NCBI RefSeq assembly: GCF_001514535.1
Contig: NZ_BCNO01000001.1
Location: 1,197,012 to 1,261,011 of the forward strand
Length of the DNA stretch: 64,000 nt
Reading direction: 5' to 3'
Origin: Thermodesulfovibrio aggregans
GTDB lineage: Bacteria > Nitrospirota > Thermodesulfovibrionia > Thermodesulfovibrionales > Thermodesulfovibrionaceae
The notes under the pieces: generated by a model
The model's input: the letters and a program-made list of their open reading frames with translations, nothing else
What the model was told of the DNA's origin: nothing
The model's database searches: none
Made by a program: the position numbers and the translations under genes
In this document: positions 44,482 through 55,251 of the stretch, piece after piece
Layout: each line of letters starts with the position of its first letter
Position numbering within the stretch: the first letter of the stretch is position 1

Positions 44482-45267
44482 GTGGATAACTTAAAGAATA
44501 CACTTGAAAAACTATATTATTCTTTTGATTTTAAAAGCGCCATTGAGCATGATCCAATTAAATTTCCAAAAAGATATAATGAACCCATTGATATTGAAGT
44601 TTCTGCCTTTGTCTCAACAGCTTTTGCCTATGGAAATATTAAGTGTTTCTGTAGTTTCCTTGAAGAACTATTCAAAATCATGGGTAAGTCTCCTTCAGAT
44701 TTTATCATGAATTTTAAACCTCAGTGGTTAATAAAAAAACTGAACAAAAAATATAGATTCAGCTCTATTCATGATATTGTGGCTTTTTTATTTATTCTTA
44801 AGAGTTTGCTTAAAAAAGAGAATTCTCTGGAAAAATTTTTTATAAATAGTTCGTCAAAGTTTCAAAATCCCACAGTTGGTAAAATTTCAAACTTTGTTCA
44901 GAAAGCTTTACAAATTAATTTAACCCCTGTTTACGGAAGAGATATAAAAACCGCAGGTTTGCTTCACTTCTTTCCATCTCCTGAAAAGGGAAGTCCCTGT
45001 AAAAGAATTAATCTTTTTTTAAGATGGATGGTAAGAGCTGAAGATATTGATTTTGGATTGTGGAAAACTATAAAACCATCAGAGTTAATTATTCCACTTG
45101 ATGTGCATGTATTAAGGGTTTCAAGGAGGATTGGACTAACCAGAAGAAACTCTCAAAACATAAAAACCGCTCAGGATATTACAGAATCTTTAAGAAAGAT
45201 AAATCCCTCAGACCCTTTAAAATACGACTTTGTTCTCTGTCACGGAGACATTAATAGGTTGATTTAA
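44482..45267 (+). CDS. TIGR02757 family protein (DUF2400)
   Basis: 261 residues from GTG 44482. LYYSFDFKSAIEHDPIKFPKRYNEPIDIEVSAFVSTAFAYGNIKCFCSFLEEL, FFPSPEKGSPCKRINLFLRWMVR and the C-terminal IIPLDVHVLRVSRRIGLTRR, DPLKYDFVLCHGDINR fit the TIGR02757 family. The LDVHVLR region with a C-terminal helix-rich fold recalls DNA glycosylase-like HhH proteins, but function is unknown. A perfect DnaA-box sequence (TGTGGATAA, 44481-44489) coincides with the first codons. Confidence 0.82.
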   Translation: MDNLKNTLEKLYYSFDFKSAIEHDPIKFPKRYNEPIDIEVSAFVSTAFAYGNIKCFCSFLEELFKIMGKSPSDFIMNFKPQWLIKKLNKKYRFSSIHDIVAFLFILKSLLKKENSLEKFFINSSSKFQNPTVGKISNFVQKALQINLTPVYGRDIKTAGLLHFFPSPEKGSPCKRINLFLRWMVRAEDIDFGLWKTIKPSELIIPLDVHVLRVSRRIGLTRRNSQNIKTAQDITESLRKINPSDPLKYDFVLCHGDINRLI

Positions 45268-46033
45268 TTACTGCTTTTAGAAGTGACACTGACCATGAAA
45301 TCTGCTCAATAAGTTCCTCTTCATTGGGCATTCTTTTTTCTTTGTAACATTGATTTGCAATTTTTATCGCTGAATTTGCAATTTTTGAAATTTCCTTCTT
45401 TAAATCTTCTGAGTTTGAGATAGCTATTTCTTTTATTGCCTTATTGATCTTTTCCTCTGTTTGACTGCTTCCAATGTAAACATCAAAGGCTTCGTCAAAT
45501 TTTATATGGTATTCTTTGTTAAAATTCCCTTCATCAAAATATATTTTTCCGTCGCTTGCAGGATTGTCTCCATAGGGAAAATTATGCAAAGGTTGAGAAA
45601 GATCACCTATGTAGTGAGCAATTGTGACAAGATAGTATTCATAGGCAAGCCTGTTGTCAGGCTTGTTTTTATCAAGAGATTTCATTTTTTCGTATAGATT
45701 CACTATTTTCCAGTAAAGAACACCTGCCTGATGGGGTAGCAGAATTTTTAAGTTTCTTCCATCAATGTTGACTATTACCTCTTTAACAGTATATTTATCA
45801 ATGTATTCTGGTGTGATGACCGTGCCAGGTGCAGCATCATGATAGTGCATTGGTGCAAGAAGATCATAGTTTTCATCACGGATTATATCCGGCATGCATG
45901 CAGCCTCTGGAATCCTTATTCCTGCTTTTTTAGCTATGTATGCATGGGTAAAGCAGTCCCACGCATAGGAGTTTGAAAAAGAAAAGAAGAGGATGAGAAA
46001 AAAAGTCATATAATTAATATAAAATTTTCTCAT
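45251..46033 (-). CDS. Secreted S1/P1-nuclease or phospholipase C-like zinc protein
   Basis: 260 residues with a signal peptide cleaved after NSYA, so that the mature protein begins with Trp (WDCFTHAYIAKKAG). In the S1/P1 nuclease and zinc phospholipase C fold the N-terminal Trp is a zinc ligand. Further ligands would be the His in FTHAY, HYHDA, and HYIGDLSQPLHNFPYGDN, the most diagnostic motif. It would cleave nucleic acid or phospholipid in the periplasm or outside. Its 3' end overlaps the TIGR02757 gene by 17 nt. It lies 16 nt downstream of the outer-membrane barrel gene, so the two are cotranscribed. Confidence 0.78.
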   Translation of the reverse strand: MRKFYINYMTFFLILFFSFSNSYAWDCFTHAYIAKKAGIRIPEAACMPDIIRDENYDLLAPMHYHDAAPGTVITPEYIDKYTVKEVIVNIDGRNLKILLPHQAGVLYWKIVNLYEKMKSLDKNKPDNRLAYEYYLVTIAHYIGDLSQPLHNFPYGDNPASDGKIYFDEGNFNKEYHIKFDEAFDVYIGSSQTEEKINKAIKEIAISNSEDLKKEISKIANSAIKIANQCYKEKRMPNEEELIEQISWSVSLLKAVIKSTY

Positions 46034-46049
46034 CCTCTTGTCTCCTTAG

Positions 46050-47447
46050 TTATAGTTTATACTGAAGTTGCCATCTTATGAAAGTGGCATTTTTAGCTTT
46101 GTCAGAGTAAAAGTCTCCAGGTTCAAAATACTCAACCTGAAGCATTCCATCAAGGTTTTTTGTGAATTTGTAAGTTCCGATAATTGCCCAGAGATCTCCT
46201 CTATTTTTACCACTATTGGAGAACATATCCTTGTAAGTGCCAGAGGTTATGTTTGTTTTTTCATCAGCCCAGAGATGCTGATAGGAAAGGATTATTCCAA
46301 GGTCTTTCGTTGGATTTAATTTAAGTTTTGTAACAAGGGCTTTTATATTTGTCCAGTAACCTGGAATTGGTCCGCCTTTTCCTGCTGTTTCAGGAATTAA
46401 TGTATAGATTAGTAACTCATTCCACTGGGGAGCCCTTGAAAACAGAGGATTAAAGCCTTCATCTTTGGTTGTGTCAGTTTTATCGCCTGACAGGTAAACA
46501 TAGCCTGCTTCAAGGTAGGGCTTTACTGGGCAGTTTTTAAATTCATATCCTGCGAAGATATAGCCTCCAAGTCCTCTTATACTGTTTCCACTTGCAGTGT
46601 ATTTTCCTATCTGCCTTGCCAATTCGCCTCTCAATGAAAAATCACTCAGTTTAAATACTGCTCTCATACCGAATGTGTTGATGTATTTTTCATCTATACC
46701 TATATATTCATCTTCTTTTTTGTAGATGTAGTAAGGCTCTATATTTAACCATTCAGATACTTTATTTCTACCATAAATCCAGAATCCCTGCTCATTGGAG
46801 GCTGTAAGTCTTTTTTTATGGTTTATGTATAAACGCCCCCTATCTGCTCTATCGTAATAGGCAGGATGCAGACTCGGAAGATACTGATCTGTTTTAGGGT
46901 CTGAAACATAAACAAGATCAACCGTATGACCATCTGCAATCAAAACAGAAGCTTTCACTGCATTGAAATAAAATGTTCTTGAACCATCTCCTGGTGTTCC
47001 ATCAAGAATGAGAAATCCCTCTCCGTACATGTCTGCTCCTAAGAAATCCTGCCTACCAATGCGAAAGTTTACAGGTAAGTCAAAAGGTTTTTTAATATCA
47101 ATGTAGAGGTTGTCAACTATCACCTCATCCTGGTCAAACCTCTTTCTGTTTTTTCCATCATCAAGAGTTAAACGAAATGGACCTGTATAATACTTTGGTT
47201 CTGTTGCCAATCTTAGATAAAATCTGAGATTGTCATTGAACTTAACATTATCCCATAGCTGAATTCTCAATCTGAAAAAGTTTCTGTCAGGTTGAGCATC
47301 CCGTGCTGTCCCCAAAGATACAACATTATCCCAGATTTCCTGTCTTAATCTTAAAGATGCACCCGGTTCATTTTCAATGGCAAAGGATAAAGAAAAGAAA
47401 CTGAAGAGAAAAGTCAGACTTAGTAAAAATCTCCAAAGTTGCTTCAT
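46050..47447 (-). CDS. AlgE-like outer-membrane beta-barrel protein
   Basis: 465 residues with signal peptide (MKQLWRFLLSLTFLFSFFSLSFA). The body is a run of alternating amphipathic strands with aromatic ends: SLRLRQEIWDNVVSLG, NFFRLRIQLWDNVKFNDNLRFYLRLATEP, ADMYGEGFLILDGTPGDGSRTFYFNAVKA, and a C-terminal strand TFIRWQLQYKL. This fits the alginate-export/AlgE porin family. In non-alginate organisms such proteins are general outer-membrane channels. A GGGGGG-type site precedes the ATG and an extended -10 (TGG-TATAAT) is at 47479-47484 on the minus strand. Confidence 0.75.
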   Translation of the reverse strand: MKQLWRFLLSLTFLFSFFSLSFAIENEPGASLRLRQEIWDNVVSLGTARDAQPDRNFFRLRIQLWDNVKFNDNLRFYLRLATEPKYYTGPFRLTLDDGKNRKRFDQDEVIVDNLYIDIKKPFDLPVNFRIGRQDFLGADMYGEGFLILDGTPGDGSRTFYFNAVKASVLIADGHTVDLVYVSDPKTDQYLPSLHPAYYDRADRGRLYINHKKRLTASNEQGFWIYGRNKVSEWLNIEPYYIYKKEDEYIGIDEKYINTFGMRAVFKLSDFSLRGELARQIGKYTASGNSIRGLGGYIFAGYEFKNCPVKPYLEAGYVYLSGDKTDTTKDEGFNPLFSRAPQWNELLIYTLIPETAGKGGPIPGYWTNIKALVTKLKLNPTKDLGIILSYQHLWADEKTNITSGTYKDMFSNSGKNRGDLWAIIGTYKFTKNLDGMLQVEYFEPGDFYSDKAKNATFIRWQLQYKL

Positions 47448-47478
47448 ATAACCCCCCTAATTTATAAAAATGAAAAAA

Positions 47479-47484
47479 ATTATA
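47479..47484 (-). promoter_or_regulatory. Extended -10 box of the outer-membrane barrel operon
   Basis: TGG-TATAAT on the minus strand, 31 nt before the ATG at 47447. Here a normal leader with a ribosome site is present. Confidence 0.5.
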
Positions 47485-47562
47485 CCATATATCAAAAAAA
47501 TTTTTTACCAATTTTTTACCATTTGTTGTAAAATTTAAAAAACATTCCTTAGGAGGTGTTCC

Positions 47563-47802
47563 ATGAGAGAAGAAGAGATCATTGAAGTTCTCAAAAGAGA
47601 AAATGAAGAATTTCGTAAGCTTTACGAGGAACACAGGCATCTTGACAGTCTTCTTGACGAGATGAACAAAAAACCTTATCTAACTCCCGAAGAGGAAATT
47701 GAGAAAAAAAGAATGCAGAAAGAAAAACTTTACAAAAAAGATAAAATGGCTGAAATGATAAGACAATACAAATCCAAACTTGCAAAGGAGGCAACTCAGT
47801 GA
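47563..47802 (+). CDS. DUF465-family small coiled-coil protein
   Basis: 79 residues, all helix and highly charged: [54 protein letters not shown]. This matches the YdcH/DUF465 pattern (EHxxLdxxldel...LtpeeE...LkkeKLxlKDem). Function unknown. AGGAGG stands 6 nt before the ATG, and it overlaps ilvD by 4 nt. Confidence 0.85.
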   Translation: MREEEIIEVLKRENEEFRKLYEEHRHLDSLLDEMNKKPYLTPEEEIEKKRMQKEKLYKKDKMAEMIRQYKSKLAKEATQ

Positions 47803-49451
47803 GAAGTGACAGTATAAAAAAAGGTCTTGAAAGAACTCCTCACAGAGCTCTCCTCTATGCAACAGGGATACCAAAATCAGAGATGAAAAAACCATTTATC
47901 GGCGTTGCAACAAGTTTTACCGACATAATACCCGGACATATTTCAATGAATGAACTGGGAAGATTTATAGAAAAAGGAATTCATACTGGCGGGGGCTATC
48001 CATTTTTCTTTGGCATCCCTGGAATTTGTGACGGAATTGCGATGGGACATAAGGGAATGAAGTATTCTCTGCCATCAAGAGAGCTAATTGCAGATATAAT
48101 TGAATGCATTGTTGAAGCTCATCAGTTTGATGGAATAGTGCTTCTTACAAACTGTGATAAAATCACCCCAGGAATGCTCATGGCTGCTGCAAGGCTTGAT
48201 ATTCCCGCAATAGTGCTTACAGCAGGACCAATGCTTGCAGGATACTATAAGGGTCAGAGAAGAAACCTTACTACTGATACCTTTGAAGCTGTTGGAAAGT
48301 TTAAAAAAGGACTTTTGACAGAACAGGACATTCAAGCACTTGAACTATGTGCATGTCCAACTGCTGGTTCCTGTCAGGGAATGTACACGGCAAATACTAT
48401 GGCATGTATAACTGAAGCACTTGGAATGAGCCTTCCAGGTGTTGGAGCAACTCCGGCAGTCATGTCTGAAAAGCGCAGGCTTGCTTTTGAAACCGGTGTA
48501 AAAATTGTTGAACTGGTCAAAAATAGAATTACAGCAAGAAAAATACTTACAAAAGAAGCTTTCTACAATGCCATTACAGTTGACATGGCACTCGGTGGCT
48601 CCACCAATACAGTGCTTCATATAAAAGCTATTGCCAATGAGGCAGGAATTGAACTTCCTCTTGAGATTTTTGATGAAGTAAGCAGAAAAACTCCTCACAT
48701 TGTAAACATAATTCCCTCAGGAGAACATTACATGGAAGACCTTTACAGAGCTGGTGGTATTCCTGCTGTTCTTCATAGACTTAAAGATAAAATCTATTCA
48801 AATCCAACAGTTTCAGGCATTGACATAAAAGAGATTGCCAGAAAAGCTCAGATCTTTGATGAAGATGTAGTTCGTCCAATTGAAAAAGCCTATCATAAAG
48901 AAGGAGGAGTGGCGATTCTTAAAGGAAATCTTGCACCTGATGGTGCGGTGGTTAAGCAAACTGCTGTCTCGCCAAAAATGCTTAAATTTGAAGGAACTGC
49001 CCGGTGTTTTGACTCTGAAGAAGATGCAATGAAAGCAATTCTTGATGGAAAAATCAAAGAAGGAGATGTAATTGTAATAAGATACGAAGGACCTTCTGGT
49101 GGTCCTGGAATGAGGGAGATGCTTTCTCCAACAAGTGCGATCACTGGAATGGGACTTAATGAATCTGTTGCTTTGATTACTGATGGAAGATTTTCAGGAG
49201 GAACCAGAGGACCATGTATTGGACATGTCTCACCAGAGGCAGCTCAGGGAGGTCCTATTGCTTTGTTGAAAGATGGTGACAGAATTTTAATTGATATTCC
49301 CAAAAGAAAGCTTGAGGTTAAACTTTCAGAAAGCGAACTTAAAAAGAGAGCTAAAGAGTGGAAGCCACCAAAACCAAAGATAAAGAAGGGATACCTTTTA
49401 AGATATGCTCGAATGGTAAGCTCAGCTGACAAAGGAGCAATACTTGAGTAA
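47799..49451 (+). CDS. ilvD: Dihydroxy-acid dehydratase
   Basis: 550 residues from GTG 47799 with AAAGGAGG upstream. IlvD signatures: [61 protein letters not shown] (cluster Cys), [16 protein letters not shown] (second Cys), [11 protein letters not shown], and [24 protein letters not shown]. It dehydrates dihydroxy acids to keto acids in valine, leucine and isoleucine synthesis. The GTGA overlap with DUF465 suggests coupled translation. Confidence 0.97.
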   Translation: MRSDSIKKGLERTPHRALLYATGIPKSEMKKPFIGVATSFTDIIPGHISMNELGRFIEKGIHTGGGYPFFFGIPGICDGIAMGHKGMKYSLPSRELIADIIECIVEAHQFDGIVLLTNCDKITPGMLMAAARLDIPAIVLTAGPMLAGYYKGQRRNLTTDTFEAVGKFKKGLLTEQDIQALELCACPTAGSCQGMYTANTMACITEALGMSLPGVGATPAVMSEKRRLAFETGVKIVELVKNRITARKILTKEAFYNAITVDMALGGSTNTVLHIKAIANEAGIELPLEIFDEVSRKTPHIVNIIPSGEHYMEDLYRAGGIPAVLHRLKDKIYSNPTVSGIDIKEIARKAQIFDEDVVRPIEKAYHKEGGVAILKGNLAPDGAVVKQTAVSPKMLKFEGTARCFDSEEDAMKAILDGKIKEGDVIVIRYEGPSGGPGMREMLSPTSAITGMGLNESVALITDGRFSGGTRGPCIGHVSPEAAQGGPIALLKDGDRILIDIPKRKLEVKLSESELKKRAKEWKPPKPKIKKGYLLRYARMVSSADKGAILE

Positions 49452-49456
49452 GGGAC

Positions 49457-49486
49457 TTGAATAAACTTTGATTTTTTTTGTATCTT
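49457..49486 (+). promoter_or_regulatory. Promoter of tRNA-Leu
   Basis: TTGAAT (49457-49462), an 18-nt spacer and TATCTT (49481-49486), 7 nt before the tRNA 5' end. It may also serve galU, which starts 23 nt after the tRNA. Confidence 0.45.
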
Positions 49487-49493
49487 AAATATA

Positions 49494-49579
49494 GCCGGAG
49501 TGGCGGAACTGGTAGACGCAAGGGACTTAAAATCCCTCGGAGGGCGACCTCCGTACGAGTTCGAGTCTCGTCTCCGGCA
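49494..49579 (+). tRNA. tRNA-Leu (TAA anticodon)
   Basis: The acceptor stem GCCGGAG/CTCCGGC closes perfectly. The anticodon stem AGGGA/TCCCT encloses loop CTTAAAA, giving anticodon TAA. A long variable arm (GGAGGGCGACCTCC region) marks a class II tRNA, and the T-arm has GTTCGAGTC. The 3' CCA is not encoded. Confidence 0.95.
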
Positions 49580-49602
49580 TTTATTTTTGTCTGGAGGTTA
49601 TA

Positions 49603-50469
49603 GTGATTAAAAAAGCAGTCCTTCCTGTGGCAGGTCTTGGTACAAGATTTCTTCCAGCAACAAAGGCATCACCAAAAGAAATGCTTCCTATAATAGATAA
49701 ACCTCTTATTCAATATGCTGTAGAAGAGGCAATAAAAGCAGGAATTGAGGAATTTTTATTCATTACAGGAAAACACAAAAGAGCGATTGAAGATCATTTT
49801 GACAAAGCCTATGAATTGGAAGAAAGGCTTAAGGCTTCAGGAAAATATGATCTTGTTGAGAAAATTAATAGTTTTGAAAATTACAACTTTGTTTTTATAA
49901 GGCAGAAAGAACCAAAGGGTCTTGGAGATGCTATTTTGTGTGCCAGGTCATTTGTTAAAGATGAACCTTTTGTGGTAATTCTCAGTGATGATTTAATTGA
50001 TCCTGACTATCCTCTTTTAAATGAGATGCTCAAGATTTATGAAGATAAAAAAGCTCCAGTTATAGCTCTTGAAGAGGTTCCTCTGAGTGAAGTTTCAAGG
50101 TATGGAATAGTTTCAGGTAAAAAGATTAATGGATATTATGTTATTGATAATTTAGTAGAAAAACCCAAGCCTCAGGATGCACCTTCCAACTTTGCAATAA
50201 TAGGTAGATATATTTTAACACCTCAAATATTTAAATATCTTGAACAGGTAAAACCTGATAAAAAAGGAGAAGTTCAACTAACTGATGCTTTAAGACTGCT
50301 TTTAAATGAAACAAAGATATACGGGGTGGTAATTAAAGGAAAAAGGTATGATGCAGGAGAAAAGCTTGGTTATTTAAAAACAATAGTAGAATTCGCCTTA
50401 AAAGATCCTGAAATTTCCTCTAATTTTAAAGCGTTTCTTAAAGAAAAACTTTCAAGTTCAATTTGTTAA
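49603..50469 (+). CDS. galU: UTP-glucose-1-phosphate uridylyltransferase
   Basis: 288 residues from GTG 49603 with GGAGG 6 nt before it. KKAVLPVAGLGTRFLPATKASPKEMLPIIDKPLIQYAVEEA is the GalU nucleotide-binding start; FVRQKEP-like FIRQKEPKGLGDAILCA, VEKPKP and RYILTPQIFKYL follow. It makes UDP-glucose for lipopolysaccharide, glycogen or osmolyte synthesis. It may be cotranscribed with the tRNA-Leu upstream. Confidence 0.95.
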   Translation: MIKKAVLPVAGLGTRFLPATKASPKEMLPIIDKPLIQYAVEEAIKAGIEEFLFITGKHKRAIEDHFDKAYELEERLKASGKYDLVEKINSFENYNFVFIRQKEPKGLGDAILCARSFVKDEPFVVILSDDLIDPDYPLLNEMLKIYEDKKAPVIALEEVPLSEVSRYGIVSGKKINGYYVIDNLVEKPKPQDAPSNFAIIGRYILTPQIFKYLEQVKPDKKGEVQLTDALRLLLNETKIYGVVIKGKRYDAGEKLGYLKTIVEFALKDPEISSNFKAFLKEKLSSSIC

Positions 50470-50471
50470 AA

Positions 50472-50485
50472 ATTTTTCGAAAAAT
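50472..50485. promoter_or_regulatory. 14-bp AT-rich palindrome between galU and lon
   Basis: ATTTTTCGAAAAAT, a perfect dyad in the 87-nt galU-lon gap, followed by a second A/T run of similar sequence. Either a weak terminator for galU or an operator for lon. It does not match the CIRCE heat-shock element. Confidence 0.25.
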
Positions 50486-50556
50486 GCCAAAATTTTTCCA
50501 AAAACTGTTAAAATTAAAATAAATATTAAAAATTTTATTCCCAGTAGGAGGAAAAA

Positions 50557-52989
50557 ATGGATGAGATAAAAAAAGAAGATAAAGAACAAAACAATGAACA
50601 AAACAACGAAAAACAGGACAATAAAGAAATAGAGATTCCTGAACAACTTCCTGTTCTTGCAGTAAGAGACATTGTAATTTTTCCGTATATGATAATTCCT
50701 CTTTTTGTTGGTAGAGATATTTCTGTTAAAGCTGTTGAGCATGCTTTGAATACAAATAGGCTTATTCTTTTGCTTACTCAGAAAGATTTTAATATTGAAA
50801 TTCCTGAACCTTCGGATCTTTACAATATTGGGACAATATGCATGATCATGCGAATGTTAAGACTTCCTGATGGAAGATTAAAAATTCTTGTTCAAGGGCT
50901 TTCCAAGGCAAAAGCAATAGAGTTTTCTCAATCAGAAGGTTTTTATCTTGCAAAAATAGAGAGAATTGAAGATATTCAGCTAAAAGAAATTACTCTTGAA
51001 CATGAAGCAATGGTAAGAACAGTTAAGGAACAGCTTGAAAAAGCCATATCACTTGGTAAAAACATACCTCCAGACGCTATGGTTATAATTGAAAATATTG
51101 ATGAACCAGGAAGACTTGCAGACCTTATTGCTTCAAATCTTGGATTAAAGAGTTCTGAAGCACAGCAAATACTTGAAATTACAGATCCTTTTGAAAGATT
51201 AAATAAAGTAAGAGAAATTCTTAACAGAGAAATTCAACTACTTACGATTCAGCAAAAGATTAAAAAAGAAGCAAAAGATGAGATTGATAGAACGCAGAGG
51301 GAATATTTTTTAAGAGAACAGCTTAAGGCAATTCAAAAAGAGCTTGGAGATATTGATGAAAAGGCTGAAGAGATAAATGAATTTAGAAAAAAGATTGAAG
51401 AAGCAAAAATGCCTGAAAAAGTTAAAGAAGAAGCTGAAAAACAGCTTAAAAGACTTGAAAGAATGCATCCTGAAGCTGCTGAGTCAGCGGTTGTTAGAAC
51501 ATATCTTGAGTGGCTTACAGAACTGCCATGGTCACGGTCAACTCAAGACAGGCTTGATATAAAAGCGGCAAAAGAAGTTCTTGATAAAGACCATTATGAT
51601 CTTGAAAAAGTTAAAGAGAGAATACTTGAGTATCTAAGCGTGAGAAAATTAAAAGAGAAAATGAAAGGACCGATTCTTTGCTTTATAGGTCCTCCAGGAG
51701 TTGGAAAGACATCCTTAGGACGTTCAATTGCAAAAGCTCTCGGAAGAGAGTTTGTTAGAATTTCTCTTGGTGGAGTAAGAGATGAGGCAGAAATAAGAGG
51801 ACACAGAAGGACCTATGTTGGTGCTCTACCTGGTAGAATAATTCAGGGAATCAGGCAGGCTGGGACAAATAATCCTGTATTTATGCTTGATGAAATAGAT
51901 AAACTTGGAATGGACTTTAGAGGAGATCCTTCTTCAGCACTTCTTGAAGTGCTTGATCCTGAACAAAACAATAGTTTTGTTGACCACTATCTTGCTGTTC
52001 CCTTTGATTTAAGCAACGTTATGTTTATATGCACCGGAAATGTTGCTGATACAATTCCCTCAGCTTTAAGGGATAGAATGGAGATTATTTATCTTTCAGG
52101 TTACACAGAGGAAGAGAAACTTCAAATTGCCAAAAAATATCTAATTCCAAAACAGCTTGAAGAACATGGGCTCAGTTCTTCAATAATGAAAATCAGTGAT
52201 AAGGCAATAAGATATATAATTACCCATTACACAAGGGAGGCAGGAGTAAGAAATCTTGAAAGAGAGATAGCAAATCTTTGCAGAAAAGTAGCTAAATACA
52301 TTGCAGAAGGGAAAAAGAAAAAGTTTTATATAACACCTCAAAAAGTATCCAAATTTCTTGGTGCACCCAAGTATCTTCCTGAGGAGGAACTTAAAAAAGA
52401 AGAGGTTGGAGTTGCAACAGGTCTTGCGTGGACAGAGGCAGGCGGAGATGTTATCTATGTTGAGGCAACAATTATGAAAGGGAAGGGTAACCTGATTCTT
52501 ACAGGACAGCTTGGAGATGTTATGAAAGAGTCTGCTCAGGCAGCGTTAAGCTATGTAAAATCAAAGGCAAAGGAATTAAATATAGATGAAAAGCTTTTCA
52601 GCACAATGGATTTACATATTCATGTTCCTGCCGGTGCTATCCCTAAGGATGGTCCATCTGCAGGAATTACAATGGCTTCAGCAATTGCCTCAGTTTTCAC
52701 CGGTAAACCATTGAGAAAAGATGTTGCAATGACAGGTGAGATTACATTAAGGGGAAGAGTACTTCCAATTGGAGGACTTAAGGAAAAAGTACTTGCTGCA
52801 AAGAGAATGGGCATAAAAACTGTTATCATACCAAAAAGGAATAAAAAGGATCTTGAAGAGTTGCCCAAATATGTAAAAGAAGGTATGAAATTTATTCTTG
52901 TTGAATCTATGGATGAAGTTTTAAAACATGTTTTTTCAAAAGCTAAAACAAGAGATAGAAAGCAAACAGTAGCAGCTAAATCTAAATGA
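50557..52989 (+). CDS. lon: ATP-dependent protease Lon
   Basis: 810 residues, standard LonA layout. An acidic, Asn/Glu-rich tail (about 1-25) precedes the LON substrate domain ([24 protein letters not shown]). A coiled helical region leads to AAA+ with Walker [15 protein letters not shown] and Walker [13 protein letters not shown]. The protease domain has the catalytic Ser in [14 protein letters not shown] and Lys in [12 protein letters not shown]. It degrades misfolded and regulatory proteins in the cytoplasm. AGGAGG precedes the ATG. Overlaps thiL by 4 nt. Confidence 0.97.
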   Translation: MDEIKKEDKEQNNEQNNEKQDNKEIEIPEQLPVLAVRDIVIFPYMIIPLFVGRDISVKAVEHALNTNRLILLLTQKDFNIEIPEPSDLYNIGTICMIMRMLRLPDGRLKILVQGLSKAKAIEFSQSEGFYLAKIERIEDIQLKEITLEHEAMVRTVKEQLEKAISLGKNIPPDAMVIIENIDEPGRLADLIASNLGLKSSEAQQILEITDPFERLNKVREILNREIQLLTIQQKIKKEAKDEIDRTQREYFLREQLKAIQKELGDIDEKAEEINEFRKKIEEAKMPEKVKEEAEKQLKRLERMHPEAAESAVVRTYLEWLTELPWSRSTQDRLDIKAAKEVLDKDHYDLEKVKERILEYLSVRKLKEKMKGPILCFIGPPGVGKTSLGRSIAKALGREFVRISLGGVRDEAEIRGHRRTYVGALPGRIIQGIRQAGTNNPVFMLDEIDKLGMDFRGDPSSALLEVLDPEQNNSFVDHYLAVPFDLSNVMFICTGNVADTIPSALRDRMEIIYLSGYTEEEKLQIAKKYLIPKQLEEHGLSSSIMKISDKAIRYIITHYTREAGVRNLEREIANLCRKVAKYIAEGKKKKFYITPQKVSKFLGAPKYLPEEELKKEEVGVATGLAWTEAGGDVIYVEATIMKGKGNLILTGQLGDVMKESAQAALSYVKSKAKELNIDEKLFSTMDLHIHVPAGAIPKDGPSAGITMASAIASVFTGKPLRKDVAMTGEITLRGRVLPIGGLKEKVLAAKRMGIKTVIIPKRNKKDLEELPKYVKEGMKFILVESMDEVLKHVFSKAKTRDRKQTVAAKSK

Positions 52990-53972
52990 AAAAAGATGAA
53001 CTTGAACTTGTTAAGTATATAAGAAATAAATTTCCTTTTACTGAAGGGATAGGGATTGGAGATGATTCAGCTGTTTTACTTTTCAGGAAATCTGCATTAC
53101 TTACAACTGATTTGATGATTGAAGATGTTCACTTTGATTTGAGCTACACTTCCTTTTATCATCTTGGATTTAAAATTGTTTCTGTCAATGTAAGTGATAT
53201 TTATGCAATGGGTGGAGATTTTAAGGGCTTTTTGTTTTCATTGGGAGTTCCTGTAACTACGAATGAAGAAGATATTGATAGTTTATTTGATGGTATTGAG
53301 GATGCTCTAAATTATTATGGTGGTTATTTGATTGGAGGAGACTTGAGTAGAAGTGAAAAGGTCATACTTTCAGGAGTTGCGGTTGGAGAAACTGAAAGAC
53401 CTATTTTAAGAAAAGGAGCAACTGCAGGGGATCGGATTTTTATAACTTCCTATCTTGGACTTTCTCAAGCAGGCTATTATGTCTTAAAAAGTCTTAACCA
53501 AGAGGATAGGGCAAAAGTAAAATCAACAAAATACTTTGACCTTAATGAAAAAATTATATCATATGGTAAAAGTGAAATAAATGAAGCTTTACAAAGACAT
53601 TTAATGCCTTTTGCGAGAAAATCTGACAAATTTAGAGATATAGCAAAGGCAATGATGGACATCAGTGATGGTTTACTTATTGATTTATATAGACTTTGTG
53701 AAGAGAGTAAAGTTGGTGCAGAGATCTATGTTGACCAAATACCTGTTCATCCTGCGGTAAAAGAGATAGCAAAATTATTTAACATGGATCCACTCAAACT
53801 AATTCTTTCTGGTGGAGAAGACTATGAACTTATTGTGATTTCTGATAAAATTTATGCAACAGAGGTTGGCTTAATTCCAATAGGAAAAATAGTTGAGGGG
53901 GAAGGGATATACTTAGTCGATCCTTCCAAAGGAAAAATTCCTACAAAACCAGAAGGCTGGCAGCATTTCTAA
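52986..53972 (+). CDS. thiL: Thiamine-monophosphate kinase
   Basis: 328 residues. [11 protein letters not shown] (ATP/Mg site), [86 protein letters not shown] and [11 protein letters not shown] are the ThiL signatures. It converts thiamine phosphate to thiamine diphosphate. The start overlaps the lon stop (ATGA) and rimO starts 1 nt after its stop. Confidence 0.95.
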   Translation: MKKDELELVKYIRNKFPFTEGIGIGDDSAVLLFRKSALLTTDLMIEDVHFDLSYTSFYHLGFKIVSVNVSDIYAMGGDFKGFLFSLGVPVTTNEEDIDSLFDGIEDALNYYGGYLIGGDLSRSEKVILSGVAVGETERPILRKGATAGDRIFITSYLGLSQAGYYVLKSLNQEDRAKVKSTKYFDLNEKIISYGKSEINEALQRHLMPFARKSDKFRDIAKAMMDISDGLLIDLYRLCEESKVGAEIYVDQIPVHPAVKEIAKLFNMDPLKLILSGGEDYELIVISDKIYATEVGLIPIGKIVEGEGIYLVDPSKGKIPTKPEGWQHF

Positions 53973-53973
53973 A

Positions 53974-55251
53974 ATGAAAAAATTTATGGTTATAACACTT
54001 GGGTGTCCAAAAAATACAGTTGATTCAAGGCATCTAATAGACGCATTAAATTCTGAAGGCTTTTGTTATGTTGAAGAATTCAAAGAGGCAGATTTTATTT
54101 TTATAAACACCTGCTGTTTTATAGATGATGCTAAAGAAGAATCAATAGATGAAATTCTCACAGCAGCAAAATTTAAAGAAAATAGAAAACTTTTTGTATT
54201 TGGTTGTCTTTCTCAAAGATACAAAGAAGAACTGAAAAAAGAAATACCAGAAATTGATGCTCTATTCGGGGTGAACGATACAGAAAATATAGTTAGCTTC
54301 ATGAATCAGTTTAAAGATTTTAAAGGTGGTTCTAAAAGCCTTTCTTATACTGTTGAACCACCAAGTTATAGATATATCAAAATTGCTGATGGTTGCAGTC
54401 GTAGATGTAGTTTCTGTATTATTCCTTCTATTAGAGGTAAATTTAGAAGTATAGAGCCTGAAAAGATAATTAGGGAGGCTGAAGATTTTGTTTTATCTGG
54501 AATAAAAGAGTTAATCCTTGTTGCTCAGGATATTACTCAGTATGGAAAGGATTTAAAAGGTTACAGGCTGCCAGATCTTCTTAAAGATTTATGCTCAATT
54601 AGTGGAGATTTCTGGATAAGACTCCTTTATCTTTATCCATCTGACATTGATGAAACTCTAATTCAAACAGTAGCAGAAAATGATAAAATTGTTAAATATC
54701 TAGATATTCCAATGCAACACAGTGAAGAAAGGATATTGAGACTTATGGGAAGAAGAGGTACAAAGAAAGAGTATTTAAGAAAGATTCGACAAATTAGAGA
54801 AGCAATTCCTGGAGTAACACTCAGAAGTACCTTTATTGTAGGATTTCCTACTGAAAAGGAAGAAGAATTTCAAAATCTCGTTGACTTTATTGAAGAGGTT
54901 CAATTTGATCGTTTAGGTGTTTTTAAATACTCAAGAGAAGAGGGAACTCCTGCCTTCAATTTAAAAGGACAGATTCCTGAGAATGTTAAACAGAGAAGAT
55001 ACGATGAGATTATGACAAGGCAGGCAATTATCTCTCTTGAAAAAAATAGAGCACTCGTTGGTAAAAAATATGATGCCCTGATAGATTATGTTGACGCTGA
55101 TATGGCAATGGCAAGACTTTATTGTCATGCACCAGAGATTGATGGTGTGGTAATATTAGAGAATACGGGGGATTTAAAGGCTGGCAAAAAGGCAAAAGTG
55201 CTTATAACTGAAGCCTATGAATACGACCTTAAAGGAGTTATTGTTTCGTGA
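53974..55251 (+). CDS. rimO: Ribosomal protein S12 methylthiotransferase RimO
   Basis: 425 residues. N-terminal MTTase domain with GCPKNTVDSRHL, NTCCFIDDAKEESID and VFGCLSQRY (three Cys for the auxiliary cluster), radical SAM motif CSRRCSFCIIPSIRGKFRS, and a C-terminal TRAM domain. KNTVDSRH matches RimO (KNxVDSE) and not MiaB. It adds methylthio to an Asp of S12. It overlaps the site-2 protease gene by 4 nt. Confidence 0.95.
   Translation: MKKFMVITLGCPKNTVDSRHLIDALNSEGFCYVEEFKEADFIFINTCCFIDDAKEESIDEILTAAKFKENRKLFVFGCLSQRYKEELKKEIPEIDALFGVNDTENIVSFMNQFKDFKGGSKSLSYTVEPPSYRYIKIADGCSRRCSFCIIPSIRGKFRSIEPEKIIREAEDFVLSGIKELILVAQDITQYGKDLKGYRLPDLLKDLCSISGDFWIRLLYLYPSDIDETLIQTVAENDKIVKYLDIPMQHSEERILRLMGRRGTKKEYLRKIRQIREAIPGVTLRSTFIVGFPTEKEEEFQNLVDFIEEVQFDRLGVFKYSREEGTPAFNLKGQIPENVKQRRYDEIMTRQAIISLEKNRALVGKKYDALIDYVDADMAMARLYCHAPEIDGVVILENTGDLKAGKKAKVLITEAYEYDLKGVIVS

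Noticed and set aside
44481-44489. Perfect DnaA box (TGTGGATAA) at the start of the TIGR02757 gene
   Set aside because: Only one box, inside coding sequence, with no AT-rich unwinding region or replication genes nearby. A single match in 64 kb of AT-rich DNA can be chance, so no origin is called.
47490-47525. Short direct repeats TTTTTTACCA upstream of the DUF465 gene as a repeat array
   Set aside because: Only two adjacent copies in a very AT-rich stretch; not enough to support a repeat or regulatory array.
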